DNA of 64,000 nucleotides from Hevea brasiliensis. Lineage: Eukaryota > Streptophyta > Magnoliopsida > Malpighiales > Euphorbiaceae. A program made the position numbers and the translations under genes. Location: NCBI RefSeq assembly GCF_030052815.1, contig NC_079496.1, forward strand, positions 43,239,593 to 43,303,592, written 5' to 3'. A model generated the notes under the pieces. The model did not search any database. It was not told the DNA's origin and saw only the letters and a list, made by a program, of their open reading frames with translations. Shown in pieces: positions 24,981 through 37,890 of this stretch; position 1 is the first letter of the stretch; each line of letters begins with the position of its first letter.

Positions 24981-25149
24981 AGGTTTTTAAATTATGTTTT
25001 CACCTGTAATTTGAATATTCTTTCTTCATAGTACAACTGCTCAATGTCATTGTTTAATACATACAGTATATTACATTATAAATATACACTAATGGGAGGA
25101 AATCTCCTTGTGTTATTTGTTCAGGAGGTATAATATCCTCAAATTGACT

Positions 25150-26192
25150 ATGGAAGAAGGGGATCGTTCTGTCGATCAATCTATAGAGGCTGAGGTACAA
25201 GGGGATGCCCCAGCCCTACACAATGTGAGTGAATCAGCCATACTAGCTCCCTCAGTACCGCAGTTCACTGCTCAGTTCGCTCAGCAGATGGCTACAATGT
25301 TCCAACAGATGGCTGGTAATATGCCTACTCAAGTCCCACTACAGGCACCAGTGTTACAACCACAGTCTTTAGCTAGGCAGTATGACAAGCTGATTAAATA
25401 TAGGGCTACTGAGTTCAAGGGGACGGTCGATCCTCTAGAGGCAGAATAGTGGTTAGAGAGAATGGATAGGGTGTTTAAGAAGCTACATTATATAGAAGAG
25501 CTCAGATTTAAATATTCAGTGTCTCTGCTACAAGGGGATGCATATGACTGGTGGAAAACCATTCCCCATAGTTTGGTAGAACCTTCAGTGCTAACATGGA
25601 ATGATTTTCTACGGGAGTTTAGAGAAAAATATGTCCCTAATGCTTATGTGGACCAGAAGCTGCAAGAGTTCCTAAGTCTGAAATAGGGGAGTAGATCGGT
25701 GGCTAAATATGAAAGAGAATTTTCCCCCCTAAGCCATTATGCAGTAAGTCTACTTTCTACCAGTAGGGAGAGATGTAAAAGGTTTGAAATTGGCTTGAAG
25801 CCTAGTATCAATTACAAGTTGTCGGATTCAAACATAACAACTTCTCTGAGCTTATTTCTCAAGCACTAGAATTAGAAAGAACTGAATCTGAATCGGCCCT
25901 TGAGAAAAAGAAATCAGAAAAGATAGAGAAAGAGGGAAAGTCAGTAGAACAGAGTTCTAGTGGTCCTACTAAAAAGAGGAAAAACCATGGGGGACACAAC
26001 AGAGGTGGTAAGAAGTTCGGCAGGGGAAGATTTTCAGGGCAGAAACCTCCTCCATCTGGTCAGCAAAGTGCCAGAAGTTCCTACCCTCCCTGCCAATGTG
26101 AAACTTGTGGTAGAAGTCATGGTGGGATATGCTACAAGGCCATAGGAGCCTGTTATAACTGTGGAGGCATAGGGCACTTTGCCAAAGACTGC
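25150..26192 (+). pseudogene. Gag of inner family B element (broken)
   Basis: Starts at ATG 25150 (MEEGDRSVDQSIEAE), chosen because the homologous ATG at 36845 starts the same sequence in the outer copy. The core Gag domain is seen (QYDKLIKY, WLERMDRVFKKLHY, SLLQGDAYDWWKT, WNDFLREFREKYVPNAYVDQKLQEF, YEREFSPLSHY, SRERCKRFE). A basic Gly/Arg-rich tail follows, with a knuckle CYNCGGIGHFAKDC (26151-26192). Lesions: TAG 25447-25449 (the outer copy has TAA at the same codon), TAG 25684-25686 (CAG in the outer copy) and a one-base deletion near 25806 that moves the rest into the pol frame. Confidence 0.88.
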
Positions 26193-28290
26193 ACCAGTAC
26201 TCGCAGAGTTGGACCACCTCCTACTACTGCTGAAAGGTCAGTTTAGAATCCTGCCACTAGAGGTTCACAACCACCAAGCAGAGGTAGAGGCAGGGGTAGA
26301 GGTAGTCCAATAGGCAGCCAAGGCACATTGAATCAGTCAGAGCAAGGAAGTGCATCGGTTAGAGTCTACGTAATGAGACAGAGAGAAGAGGCCAAGACAT
26401 CTAATATTGTGGCTGGTACCTTTTCAACTTTTAATCAAGATGTATTTGTATTATTTGATCCGGGTTCCACCCATTCTTATGTGATTGCTAGCAACATTGA
26501 TTGCATTGCTATTGCATGTACAAAAATGGACTTTGAGGTGCTAGTAACAAGTTCGCCAGGACCAGAGGTCAGGGTTAATAGAATGTATAGGGATTGTCCT
26601 TTGGTGATCCAAGGACACATTTTTCTGTCTGATCTCATTGAAATGCCCTTCAGAGATTATGATATCATCTTGGGCATGGATTGGTTAGCCAGGCATCACG
26701 CCATGATTGACTGTAGATTGAAGACAGTCACTTTTGATCTCTGTCAGTACAGTGATATGGTAATACATGGAGAGAGGCAGCTATTGCCATCAAACATCGT
26801 TTCGGCTGCACTAGCTAGAAAAATGATTAGAAAGGGGTGTGAATCATACTTAGCACATGTGGTAGACACCCAAGTGGAGAGTCCAGCATTGAGGGACATC
26901 CCTACAGTATATGACTTTCCAGATGTGTTTCCTGATGAATTGCTAGGATTACCTCCAGAAAGAGAGGTGCAGTTTGAAATTAATATTATGCCTGGTGTGG
27001 ATCCAATCTCCATAACACCATACAGAATGGCACCAGCAGAGTTGAAGGAGTTGAAGGTACAGTTGCAAGAACTACTTGAAAAGGGCTTCATCTGCCCTAG
27101 TGTGTCACCTTGGGGAGCACCAGTATTGTTTGTTAAGAAGAAAGATGGCACTCTCCACTTTTGTATTGACTATCGACAATTGAATAAGGTCACAATAAAG
27201 AAGAGATATCCATTGCCTCGCATTGATGATCTATTTGATTAGTTGAAGGGTGCAGCTGTATTCTCCAAAATTGATTTGCGATCTGGTTATTATCAGTTGA
27301 AAGTGCAAGGGTAGAGTATTCCAAAAACTGATTTCAGAACTCGATATGGCCACTGTGAGTTTCTGGTAATGCCATTCGGGTTAACTAATGCTTCAGCTGC
27401 TTTTATGGATCTGATGAACACTATCTTCAGACCATACCTTGTCCAATTTGTGGTGGTCTTTATTGATGATATTTTGATATATTCGAGGAATGTAGAGGAG
27501 CATGACAAACATCTGTGGATTGTACTATAGACTTTAAGGGAGAAACAGCTATACACCAAATTGTCAAAATGTGAATTTTAGCTGAAAGAAATCTCTTTCT
27601 TGGGACATGTTGTGTCAGCTGAAGGAATCAAGGTAGATTCCAGCAAGGTAGAAGCTATTCTTAATTGGAAGACGCCTAGGAATATCACAGAAATTCGCAG
27701 TTTACTAGGTTTAGCTGGATATTACTGCCGGTTTGTGAAAGGATTTTCTATGTTAGCTTCTCCACTGACCAAGTTGCTTCGGAAAGATGTAAAATTTCAG
27801 TGGACAGATAAATGCCAGCAGAGTTTTGATGAGTTGAAGAGGTATTTGACTGAAGCTCCAATCCTTACTTTACCTACCCCGGGTAAAGAATACACAGTTT
27901 ATAGTGATGCTTCTCATAATGGGTCAAGCAGTGTACTGATGCAAGACCGGAATGTCATTGCTTATGCATCATGCTAGCTGAAACCGTATGAGAGGAACTA
28001 CCTAACACATGACTTGGAGCTAGCAGCTATTGTTTTTGCTCTGAAGATCTGGAGAGACTATTTGTATGGGGAGAAATGCTACATTTACACAGGTCAGAAG
28101 AGCTTGAAGTACTTTGGCACCCATAAGTAATTGAACTTGAGGCAGAGGAGATGGTTAGAACTGATTAAAGACTATGATTTTTTAATAGACTATCAGCCAA
28201 GGAAAGCAAATGTGGTGGCTGACTCCTTAAGTCGCAAGACTATGGCAACTCTCAGAGTTTCTCCTTTATCCGTGGTACATGAGTTGAAAG
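26193..28290 (+). pseudogene. Protease, reverse transcriptase and RNase H of inner family B element (stops only)
   Basis: One uninterrupted frame with no frameshift. The protease has [10 protein letters not shown] (Asp codon 26457-26459) and [11 protein letters not shown]. The reverse transcriptase has [55 protein letters not shown] and an intact FIDD active site (27459-27470). RNase H has YSDASHNG (from 27900) and ends near VVADSLSRK. In-frame stops are TAG 26244, 27240, 27312, 27528, 27579 and 27975 and TAA 28128 (first base given). At 26244, 27240, 27312, 27528 and 27975 the outer copy has CAG; at 27579 it has TGG. Confidence 0.9.
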
Positions 28291-29789
28291 CACAGCATGC
28301 CAGTTTGGAGATTGATGATGAGGGACAGACAATAGTTGCATGGCATGTACAGCCAGTGTTGATTGATCAGATCAGAATGGCTGTTCAGAGTGATGAAAAA
28401 TATCAGAAGCTACCGAAAGAAGTGCAGCAAGGCAAGAAACTTGAATTCTCTGTGAGAGATGATGGTTTATTACTACATCAGGGCAGAAAGTGCGTTCCTA
28501 ATAATGTGGAATTGAGACGGATCATTATGAAGGAAGCACATGAGTCTCCTTTTGCTACGCACCCTGGTGGAACTAAAATGTACAGAGGGCTGAAAGAGCA
28601 TTACTGGTGGATGGGTATGAAGAGGGATATAGCTGAATTTGTTTCCAAATGCCTAACTTGTCAGCAAGTAAAGGCAGAACATCAAGTTCCAGCTAGTTTG
28701 TTACATCCATTGCCAGTGCCAGAGTGGAAATGGGAATGGATAACCATGGATTTTGTGATGGGACTTCCAAGGACACAGAATAGCCATGATGCAGTATGGG
28801 GTATAGTTGATAGACTAACCAAGTCTACTCACTTTTTGCCAGTCCGGATGGACTATAGCCTGGAGAGATTGGCCAGATTATACATAAATGTGATTATAAG
28901 ATAGCATGGAGTGCCTATATTGATTGTATCTGACAGAGATCCTAGGTTCACTTCTAGATTCTAGGGTAGTCTTCAAAGAGCCCTAGGAACTAGATTGAAC
29001 TTCAACACAGCATTCCACCCACAGACAGATGGCCAGTTTGAGAGGGTAATTCAGATATTAGAGGATATGCTGTGGGTTTGTGTGATTAAGTTTGAAGGTA
29101 GTTGGGATACACACTTGCCTTTGATTGAGTTTGCTTATAACAACAGCTACCAATCAAGCATTGGGATGCCTCCATATGAAGCTTTATATGGTAGAAAGTG
29201 TAGAACTCCCATATGTTGTGATGAAGTAGGTGAAAGGAAGATGATTGGGCCAGAAATTGTTCAGCAGATAGAGGAAAAGATCAGATTGATCCGAGATCAA
29301 CTCAAGGCTGCATCAGACCATCAGAAGTCCTATGTTGATCTGAAGAGAAGAGATATTGAATATGCAGTGGGTGATAAGGTATTCCTCAAAGTTTCTCTTT
29401 GGAAGAGGATTATGAGATTTGGCAGAAAAGGAAAACTGAGTCCTCGCTTTATTGGATCATATGAGGTTCTGGAAAGGGTGGGTCCTTTGGCATACCGGTT
29501 GGCATTACTTCCAAAGCTAGAAAGGATACACAGTGTCTTCCATGTGTCCATGTTTAGGAGGTACAGATTTGACCCATCTCATGTACTATCAATTGAAGAG
29601 ATTGAGGTAAATCCAGACCTCTCATATGAGGAAGAAGCCATAGAAATTCTGACATATGAGGTGAAGCAGCTAAGGAATAAACAGATACAACTGGTTAAAG
29701 TGTTGTGGAACCATCATTCAGGCCAGGAAGCTACTTGGGAACGTGAAGAGGACATGAGGAGATAACACCCACAGCTGTTTAGAGACTGA
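28291..29789 (+). pseudogene. Integrase and chromodomain of inner family B element (stops only)
   Basis: Same frame as the protease-RT part. HHCC domain (HESPFATH...CLTCQQVKAEHQ), then the DDE core: MDFV (Asp 28749-28751), SDRDPRF (Asp 28932-28934) and FHPQTDGQFERV (Glu 29040-29042), all three present. GPY/F-like region (SPRFIGSYEV, FHVSMFRRYRFDPSHV), then a chromodomain-like tail (VKVLWNHHSGQEATWEREEDMR) that in chromoviruses recognises histone marks and guides insertion. Stops: TAG 28902, TAG 28962 (Trp expected; also TAG in the outer copy) and TAA 29763. The natural end is the TGA at 29787-29789. Confidence 0.9.
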
Positions 29790-29822
29790 TGCCAGATAAA
29801 ATTTCGAGACGAAATTTATTTT

Positions 29823-29834
29823 AAAGGGGAGAGA
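29823..29834 (+). other. Polypurine tract, inner family B element
   Basis: AAAGGGGAGAGA just before the 3' LTR start at 29837; same place and sequence type as 41517-41529. Confidence 0.85.
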
Positions 29835-29836
29835 AT

Positions 29837-32800
29837 TGTAAAACCCCTATGTTCGGTAGTGCATTCTACTATTCCGGTGGCCAGTGTTGTCCGGATAGCT
29901 AGAATGCCTAGAACCACACTTAAATATGGGTGAGGAGACATAAAATAATGAAATAAAAGAAAAACAAAGGAAAAATAATAGCAATGAAATGTAACCAAGT
30001 TAAACGAGCCAAAAACCATAGCGATGGGTGACCGCACCGGGAAGTTACGGCGTGGACCGTTGACTAGCCTTGGACAGCAGGGAACCCTGGAAAATATTTT
30101 TTGGACTTAAATAAACATCTATTGAAGTATAAATATCATTAGAAATATCAAAGAAAAATTAATTAATCAGTACAAAGAAAAAATGAGAAATCGAGAAAAC
30201 GACAAAACTCGGTGTTACCAAAAAATCGGGAATGCAACCCGAATAGGGGCATTGTGATCATTTGACATCCCAAGTTGCCTTTTGACCTAAATGTCCATTA
30301 AAAATACATGATATTACACAAGGAAAATGTCATGAAAAATTTAAATGGTGGTACATAATCTAAATAGCAAAAGATAGGAGGAAAATGTGCAAAAATTGGA
30401 AACTAAATAAATAACCATTAAAATGTTTAATAGTGCTCCACTAACTTCAACATTTGGACACCTAAAGGGACACTTGGGAGGTGCAGAATCCATCTTCAAC
30501 CTCACTTTGCAAAACCAGCCGAAAACCTCCACGGGTGTCCTCCATGGCCGTCCACACTCCAAGCTCAAGTTCACCATGATTTAGCCATCCTTTATACTAG
30601 CTTTCTTCACTAAACTTGACCACCATACCTTGGGCAGCATACTTGGAGCAAGAAAGTTAAGTTTTTTTGAGGTTTTGAAGAAGTTCAAAAGTGGTAAGTG
30701 TGTATTTTTCAATCTTGCTTCCTTAAACTTTGAGTGGATGTTGTGGGTAATTGATTTATGGTAGAATTTTTGATATTTGATGACTTATTGGAGTTGAGCT
30801 ATTTTGGCAACCATGAAACCTCACCATGAACAGCTTGTCCTTGCATGTAAATGGCCGTTTGAATGTTGATTTAAATGTTTAATTGTATTGAAGTTGAATC
30901 CCATGTGTAAAGTTTAATTTGTAAGTTTGGAAAAGTGAAAATGGAAGTTGATGGGCATGTGTAAACTTGTGGCAGCCTCATGAAGAAGATTGAAGTGTTT
31001 AAGTTCATGAAATTATTGTTGAATTATGTTGTTATTGATGACAGCATATATATGTGTATAATGGTTTGGAATTGGGTATGTAAATGGGGTATGTTCATGT
31101 GGTTAAACGGTGTAAATGGACTTTGGAAAATTCTGTGTTATAGTGTGCATATTGAGAATGGTTACAAGTTGTCCAAAATGATCAAAATGTGTTTTTAAAT
31201 GTTGTCAATGGTAAGGTACAAACCAGAATTGGCATGAAGGAAGTAATTTGGTAAGTGTTGAATATGTAATTGGTAAGGATGAGGAGTGTGTAGTAGGGCA
31301 GTATATGTTTTGGCTTAGAACCTTAAGTTTGTGACTCCAATTGGTATGATACCAATTGGAGGTGAAACTAGGCACAAAAAGTGCCAACTTTCATGAAGGA
31401 AGCTTACCAAAATTCTGCCTAGAAGGTGACTTGAAAAATGACCAAATCCGGATTAGTGACTTGAAAGCCTGAAAATTGACCATTTGGGTAGTAGTTAGTG
31501 TTTTGACCATAACTTACTCAAAACAGGTCCAAATGATCTGAAATTTTTACCATGAATAGTTTAGACATAGATCTAAAATTCTTATGGAGATATCAAAGCT
31601 CAGAAATGGGCAGAACAAAGTCAAATAGCTTGCACAAGTTCAGGTACCAAAACTGGTCGAAACAAAAGTGACCTAAAAATGACCTAAAGTTACCATTTTG
31701 GTGCCTTCTATCCAGCATTGGCAAATTGACCATAACTTGGTCTACACAACTCAAATGACCTGGAATTTTGCCCCACGTGCAATAAAACATAGATCTACAA
31801 GTTTGTAGTTTGGACTGAAACTCGAAAACTGAGGAAACTAGGTCATCCAGTTAGGTCAAATTAGTATACCGAAATCCGGCAAATTGCAATAAAATGCAAT
31901 ATATTTGAAAATGAATTTGGTAACATGTACCAATACTAAAAGGCTATAAAATGTGACATATTGGTAACATTAAACCTAATTCACCTAGAGTGCATCGAAT
32001 GTCAACATTTTAGGTTGACTAAGGAAAATAATAGAATTCAGTAAATTAATTAATAAACCTTATTGTTAGAGACAGTATAAATGAGTACTGAAACACTTTA
32101 AATTATGTGTTTCAGTTAGCAAAGACTCAGGGAAGGGAAGGGAAACACTGAGTCAGGGCCAAGAGACATTTATCAGAGGTTCGTGCACAACAGTTATTTC
32201 TTTTGACTTTTCAATTGAAATAAATTATGAGAATTTTGTATGTTATTGTTTTGAATTGTGAAAAATTGCTTGAATGGAAATTTGATGGATACTTATTGTT
32301 TGAAAATATTGTAATTGGTTTGAAACCGCAACTATCAGGTATATTGATTGAATTCCTCGCTAGCTTGTCTAGTGGGACGAATTGACTTTGAATTCCCTCT
32401 CTGGCTAAAGTGTTGAGGTGTGTGCCTATTGAGGACGAATAGGATGAGTACTCATATTATTGCTAGCTAGCTATGTTATTCCTCACTAGCCATCGGCTTT
32501 GGGGATGAATTGGACTGTGGAATCATGATTAAGCTGTGTGTGTTATTTATTGATATTTATTGTGATATTGTGAAATGGAGTTTAAATTCTTATTGACATT
32601 CACTGTCTTTTGAATTTAACTATGGTTTTAAGTATCCACTATTTATACAACTTATGATTTATGATTTAAAGTTGCATTTTGTTAATGTTGTGCACTACTG
32701 AGACATTGGCTTAGCGATAGCTTTTCATTGTTGTCGCAGGTAGACAGACTGATAGGGCAGCAGACTAAGCTACTAGTGCTACATTGAGAGTTCATCGGGT

Positions 32801-33359
32801 ATACTGAGTATACCTTATTTTGCATTTTGTATTATAATGTATGTTCACTATATGTATATATTATTCTTGATTTTGAGCAGTTGTAAATTAAAATTGTACA
32901 TTAAAGTTGTAAACTAAATTTGTAAATTGTTTTGGCTTGTAAATATTGTGATGTATTTCTTTTATTTCAGCTTTTGAAAACACTGGAAAATTATTGTGGA
33001 TTTGAGTTGGCAAATGTTGAGAAACTTATTGTGTTGATTCGATATTGGAGTTTGGAGATTGAACAAAATATTGGACGTGCTTTTTACCGATTTTTGAAAA
33101 ACTGTTTTATTCAAAATACAGATGGCACTCAGCCAAAATTTTTACAGAAATTATTAATACTTCAAATGTGTTATCTGGTTTCACTTCAGTTAAAATTTTT
33201 TTTAACACTTGTAAATAGTGCTCACCACTGTAAAAAGAAATAAGAAAAGGTTTAAAATCCCTTGTAGTGTATTTAATGGGTTATCAGTAGACGAAGTTGG
33301 TAATTCATTAGGTATACTACGGGATCATGTTATGCCTTACGGAGGGGCAGGGTGTGACA
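29837..33359 (+). repeat. 3' LTR of inner family B element
   Basis: 3.52 kb, TGTAAAACCCCTATGTTCGG to GGGTGTGACA, followed by the duplicated CAATA. By eye it differs from the 5' LTR by several percent in the first 250 bp, including a roughly 15-bp deletion near 29955, and by less farther in. Hairpin at 31335-31361. The short frames at 29816-30037, 30341-30577, 30980-31198 and 32932-33243 mirror frames in the 5' LTR and are not genes. Confidence 0.92.
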
Positions 33360-33364
33360 CAATA

Positions 33365-36300
33365 GCCGATCCCAGGACTACAGGGAACCCTCAAAATTTA
33401 GTTTTGAGACATAATTAAAGACTTATTGAAGTATAAATATCATTAGAAATATCAAAGAAAAATTAATTAATTATAAAGAAAAATGAGAAATCGAGAAAAC
33501 GACAAAACTTAGTGTTACCGAAAAATCAGGAATGCAACCCAAATAGGGGCATTGTGGTCATTTGACATCTCGTGTTGCCTTTTTTTGATTAAAAATAAAT
33601 GACATTGAGCCTTGAAAATATCATGAAAATTTAAGTGGTGGTACATAATTTAAAAAGTAAAAGAAATGAGGTAAAATAGTAAATTTGGAAACTTTGGATT
33701 ATTAAATCTTTAACCAAACTTAGTGCTCCACTAAGTTAAGTTAGTGGACATTAAAATATCACAAATGTGGGCAGAAACCTCATCTTCAACCTCTCATTTC
33801 CAAAATAGCCGAAAATCCTCTCCAAGCTCTCATCCATGCGCGTCCACCATGCAAGGACCAATTCACCATGATCAAGCCACCCAATTATCAAGTTGTCTTC
33901 ACTAAAGTTAGAGTACACCTCTTGGGCAGCAGTTTGGGAGCGAGAAGGGAGAGATTTGAAGGAGTTCTGGTAAGCTCCACTTGAGGTACATGTTCATTTT
34001 TTCATCCTTTCTCCATTAAAGCTTGTGTGGGTGTTGTGGTGAATGGATTTATGGAAGGAAAGTTGAAGTTTGGTGAGTTATGATGATATTACATTTTGGC
34101 AGCCATGGGAGTTCATCATGTATGGCTTCTTTTTGCATGTAAATGGCAGTTTGAGATGTTAAATTAAGTGCTTATATATATTGAAGTTAATTTCCATGTA
34201 TAAAGTTTGAATGGTAAGCTTGAAAAGTGAAAATGGAAGTTTGATGTGAATGTGTGACTTGGGCATCCTCATAATGGAAATTGATAATGTTTAAGTTCAT
34301 GAAATATTGTTAAAGTATTGTACAAAAAATGGCAACATATGTGTGTGGAATAGTAGTGATAAGGTATGTAAATTGTTGATGGAAATAATGAGTAATATTT
34401 AGGAGAGTTTATGTGTATACATTGTAGGGTTTGGACCTTGTGAATTACGGCTGCATTTGGTGCATTGTTAAATTGTTATATTCTGCCCAAGTTGACCTAT
34501 AATGTAAGGTAGTGAATGGTTATGGTTAGTGCCAAATGCAGAATGGTGTGGGGAAGTGAGGAGATAGTTGGTGAATGTGTGTTGGTTTGGTGTTTGAAAG
34601 GCATGTAGAGGGCAGTGTGCAAATAAGCCTATAACCCTAAGTTTGTGACTCCAATTGGTATGAGGCCAATTGGAGATGAAGCTAGGCACAAAATGTGCGA
34701 ACTTTCATGAAGAAATCTTACCTAAATTCTGTCCAGAAAGTGACTTGAGAAATGACTAAATTCGGATTAGTGACTTAAAAACTTGAAAATTGACCATTTG
34801 GACAGCAGTTAGTATTTTGGCCATAACTCACTCAAAAAAGGTCCAAATCACTTGAAATGTTTACCATGAATAGACTAGACATATAGCTACAATTATTATG
34901 AAGACACCAAAACCCAGAAATGGCTATAAGCAAGTCAAAATACTTGCACAAGTTTAGATATAAAAACTGGCAGAACCAGAAATGACCTAAAAATGACCTA
35001 AGTTTGCCATTTTAGTGCAATCTAACCAGCAATAGTAAAATGACTATAACTTGGTCTAGTAAACTCTAAATGACCTAAAATTTATGGCAAAAGTTCACTA
35101 AGACATAGATCTACAAGTTTGTAAGTTGAACCAGAAACTGAAAACCAAGGGAACTAGGTCATCCGGCTAGGTCAAAATAGCATGCCGAAATTCGATAAAT
35201 TGCAATAAAATGCAATACACTTAAAAATGAATTTGATAACATGTACCAACCCTAAAGGACTATAAAATGTGACATATTGATAAAATTAAAATTTATTCCG
35301 CTAGAGTGCATCAAAGGTTAACATTATAGGTTGACTAATAAAAGCAATAGTATTAAATAAATTAATTATTAAACCTTATTGTTAGAGACAGTTCAAATGA
35401 GTACTGAAACACTTTAAATTGTGTGTTTGAGTTAGCAAAGACTCAGGGAAGGGGAAGGAAACACTGAGTCAGGGCCAAGAGGTTACACTTCAGAGGTTTG
35501 TGCACAACAGTTATTTCTTTTGAATTTTCACTTGAAATAAATTATGACAATTTGTATGTTATTGCCTAAATTGTGGAAAATTTATTTGAATGAAATTTGA
35601 TGGATATGTATTGCTTGAAAAATATTGCAAATGATTTGAAACCCCAGCTATCATGTATATTTGATTGAATTCCTCGCTAACTTGTCAAGTGGGACGAATT
35701 GGCTTTGAATTCCCTCTTTGACTGAAGTGTTGAGGTGTGTGTCAGTTAAGGACGAATAGGATGAGTACTCATATAATTGCTAGGTAGCTATGTTATTCCT
35801 CATTAGCCATTGGCTTTTGGGACGAATTGGACTATGGAATCATGATTAGCTGTGTGTGTGATTTATTGATATTTATTGTGAAATTGTGAAATGGAGTTTA
35901 ATTCTTTTTGACATTCACTGTCTTTTGAATTCAACTATGATTTTAAGTATCCATAGTTCATATGATTTATGGTTTATAGTTTTAAATTGTATTTTCTTAA
36001 TGTTGTGCATCACTGAGACATTGGCTCAGCGATAGCTTTTTCATTGCTATCACAGGTAGACAGACGGATAGAGTAACAGAGTAGCCTGCTTGTGCTACAT
36101 TTTGAGATTTCACCGGGTATATTGAGTATACCATATTTTTGTAGTTTTTGTTGTAATGCATGAGCTCTGTATGTATATATTGTACTTGGTCTTGAGCAGT
36201 TGTAAACTAAAATTGTAAATTATTTTGGCTTGTAAAAATATTATGACATATTTCTCTTATCTCAGCTTTTGGAAACACTGGAAAATTGATGTTGAATTGA

Positions 36301-36655
36301 GTTGACAAATGTTGAGAAATTTATTGTGTTGAACTATTATTGAAGTTTGTGATTGAAGAAATATATATTGGAAGTGCTTTTTGCAGGTTTTTGAAGAACT
36401 GTTTTATTCAAAATGCAGATGATACTCTGCCAAAATTTTTATAGAAGTTACTGATACTCAGATTTGTTATTTAGTTTCACTTCAGTAAAAAAATTTTTAA
36501 CACCTATCAAAAGTGTTCACCACTGTAAAAAGAAGTAAGAGATTGTTTAAAATCCCTTGTAGTGTATTTAATGGGTTGTCAGTAGATGAAGTTTGGTAAT
36601 TCATTAGGTATACTACGGGATCATGTTATGCCTTACAGAGGGGTAGGGTGTGACA
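33365..36655 (+). repeat. 5' LTR of outer family B element, piece 2
   Basis: Resumes after the CAATA duplication with 'gccgatcccagg' and ends GGGTGTGACA at 36655. With piece 1 the LTR is about 3.53 kb. It holds the conserved hairpin (34649-34675). No coding region. Confidence 0.9.
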
Positions 36656-36663
36656 TGTTTTAG

Positions 36664-36675
36664 TGGTATCAGAGC
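36664..36675 (+). other. Primer-binding site, outer family B element
   Basis: TGGTATCAGAGC, 8 nt after the LTR end, same spacing as in the inner copy. Confidence 0.9.
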
Positions 36676-36844
36676 TAATTTTTAAATTCTGTTTTCACTT
36701 GTAATTTGAATATTCTTTCTTCATAGTACAACTGCTCAATGTCATTGTTTGATACATACAGTACATTGCATTATAAATATGCACTAACAGGAGGAAATCT
36801 CCTTGTGTTATTTGTTCAGGAGGTCTAAGATCCTCAAATTGACT

Positions 36845-37890
36845 ATGGAAGAAGGGGATCGTTCAGTCGATAAATCAATAGAGGCCGAGGTACAAGGGGA
36901 AGCCCCAGCCCTACACAATGCGAGTGGATCGTGCACGGCCCCTCAAGATCGCAGATTTCAGCTCGGTTACTCGTGAGATGGTCGCAATGTTTCAACAGAT
37001 GGCTGGTAACATGGCTACCCAAGCCCCACTGCAGACACTAATGGTACAATCACAGTCTTCAGCTAGGCAGTATGAAAAGCTGATTAAATATGGGGCTACT
37101 GAGTTCAAGAGGACAGTAGATCCTCTAGAGGCAGAATAATGGTTAGATAGAATGGATAGGGTGTTCAAGAAACTACACTGCACAAAAGAACTAAGATTTG
37201 AGTATTCAGTGTCACTGCTACAGGTAGACACATATGACTGGTGGAAAAGCATTTCTCATAGTTTGGTGGAACCTCCAGTACTAACCTGGGATGACTTTCT
37301 TTGAGAATTCAGACAAAAATATGTCCCAGATGCCTATGTGGACCAGAAGCTATAGGAGTTCTTAAGTCTGAAACAGGGAAATAGATTAGTGGCAGAGTAT
37401 GAAAGGGAGTTTTCTCGCCTGAGCCACTATGTAGGAAGTCTCCTTTCTACCAGCAGAGAAAGATGTAAGAGGTTTGAAACTAGCTTGAAGCCTAGTATCA
37501 GATTACAGGTGGTCGGATTCAAACATACTAACTTCTCTGAGCTCATTTCTCAAGCACTGGAATTAGAAAGAATTGAGTTAGAAGTGGCCCCAGAGAAAAA
37601 GAAATCAGAGAAGACAGAAAAAGAAAAAGAGGGAAAGTCAGTAGATCAGAGTTCCAGCGGTCCTACTGGGAAGAGAAAGAACTTTGGGGGACACAACAGA
37701 GGTGGTAAAAAGTCTAGTAGGGGAAGATTTTCAGGACAGAGACCTCCTCCATCTGGTCAGCAAACTACCAAAAGTTCCTACCCTCCCCGCCAATGTGAAA
37801 CTTGTGGAAGAAATCATGGTGGGGGTATGCTACAAAGCCACAGGAGCCTGTTATAACTATGGAGGCACAGGACATTTTGCCAAAGACTGC
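36845..37890 (+). pseudogene. Gag of outer family B element (broken)
   Basis: ATG at 36845 (MEEGDRSVDKSIEAE). The frame shifts near 36910-36960, where the copy diverges from its relative, and the Gag domain continues in another frame (MVAMFQQMAGN, QYEKLIKYGATEF, WLDRMDRVFKKLHC, YDWWKS, YEREFSRLSHY). Stops: TAA 37137-37139 (shared position with the inner copy), a TGA after DDFL near 37303 and a TAG near 37354. A further frameshift near 37825 precedes the zinc knuckle at 37849-37890, which reads CYNYGGTGHFAKDC: the second zinc-binding Cys is Tyr (TAT). Confidence 0.87.

Larger units (their letters stand above)
21411..33359 (+). mobile_element. Family B Tekay/Del-like Ty3/gypsy chromovirus (inner copy, level 4)
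   Basis: A structurally complete 11.95-kb element: LTR 21411-24959, primer site 24968, gag-pol 25150-29789, polypurine tract 29823-29834, LTR 29837-33359, TSD CAATA on both sides (21406-21410, 33360-33364). It inserted 241 bp into the 5' LTR of a member of its own family. Long LTRs, initiator-tRNA-Met primer and chromodomain fit Tekay/Del. It is not autonomous now: one gag frameshift and about a dozen in-frame stops. Confidence 0.93.
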
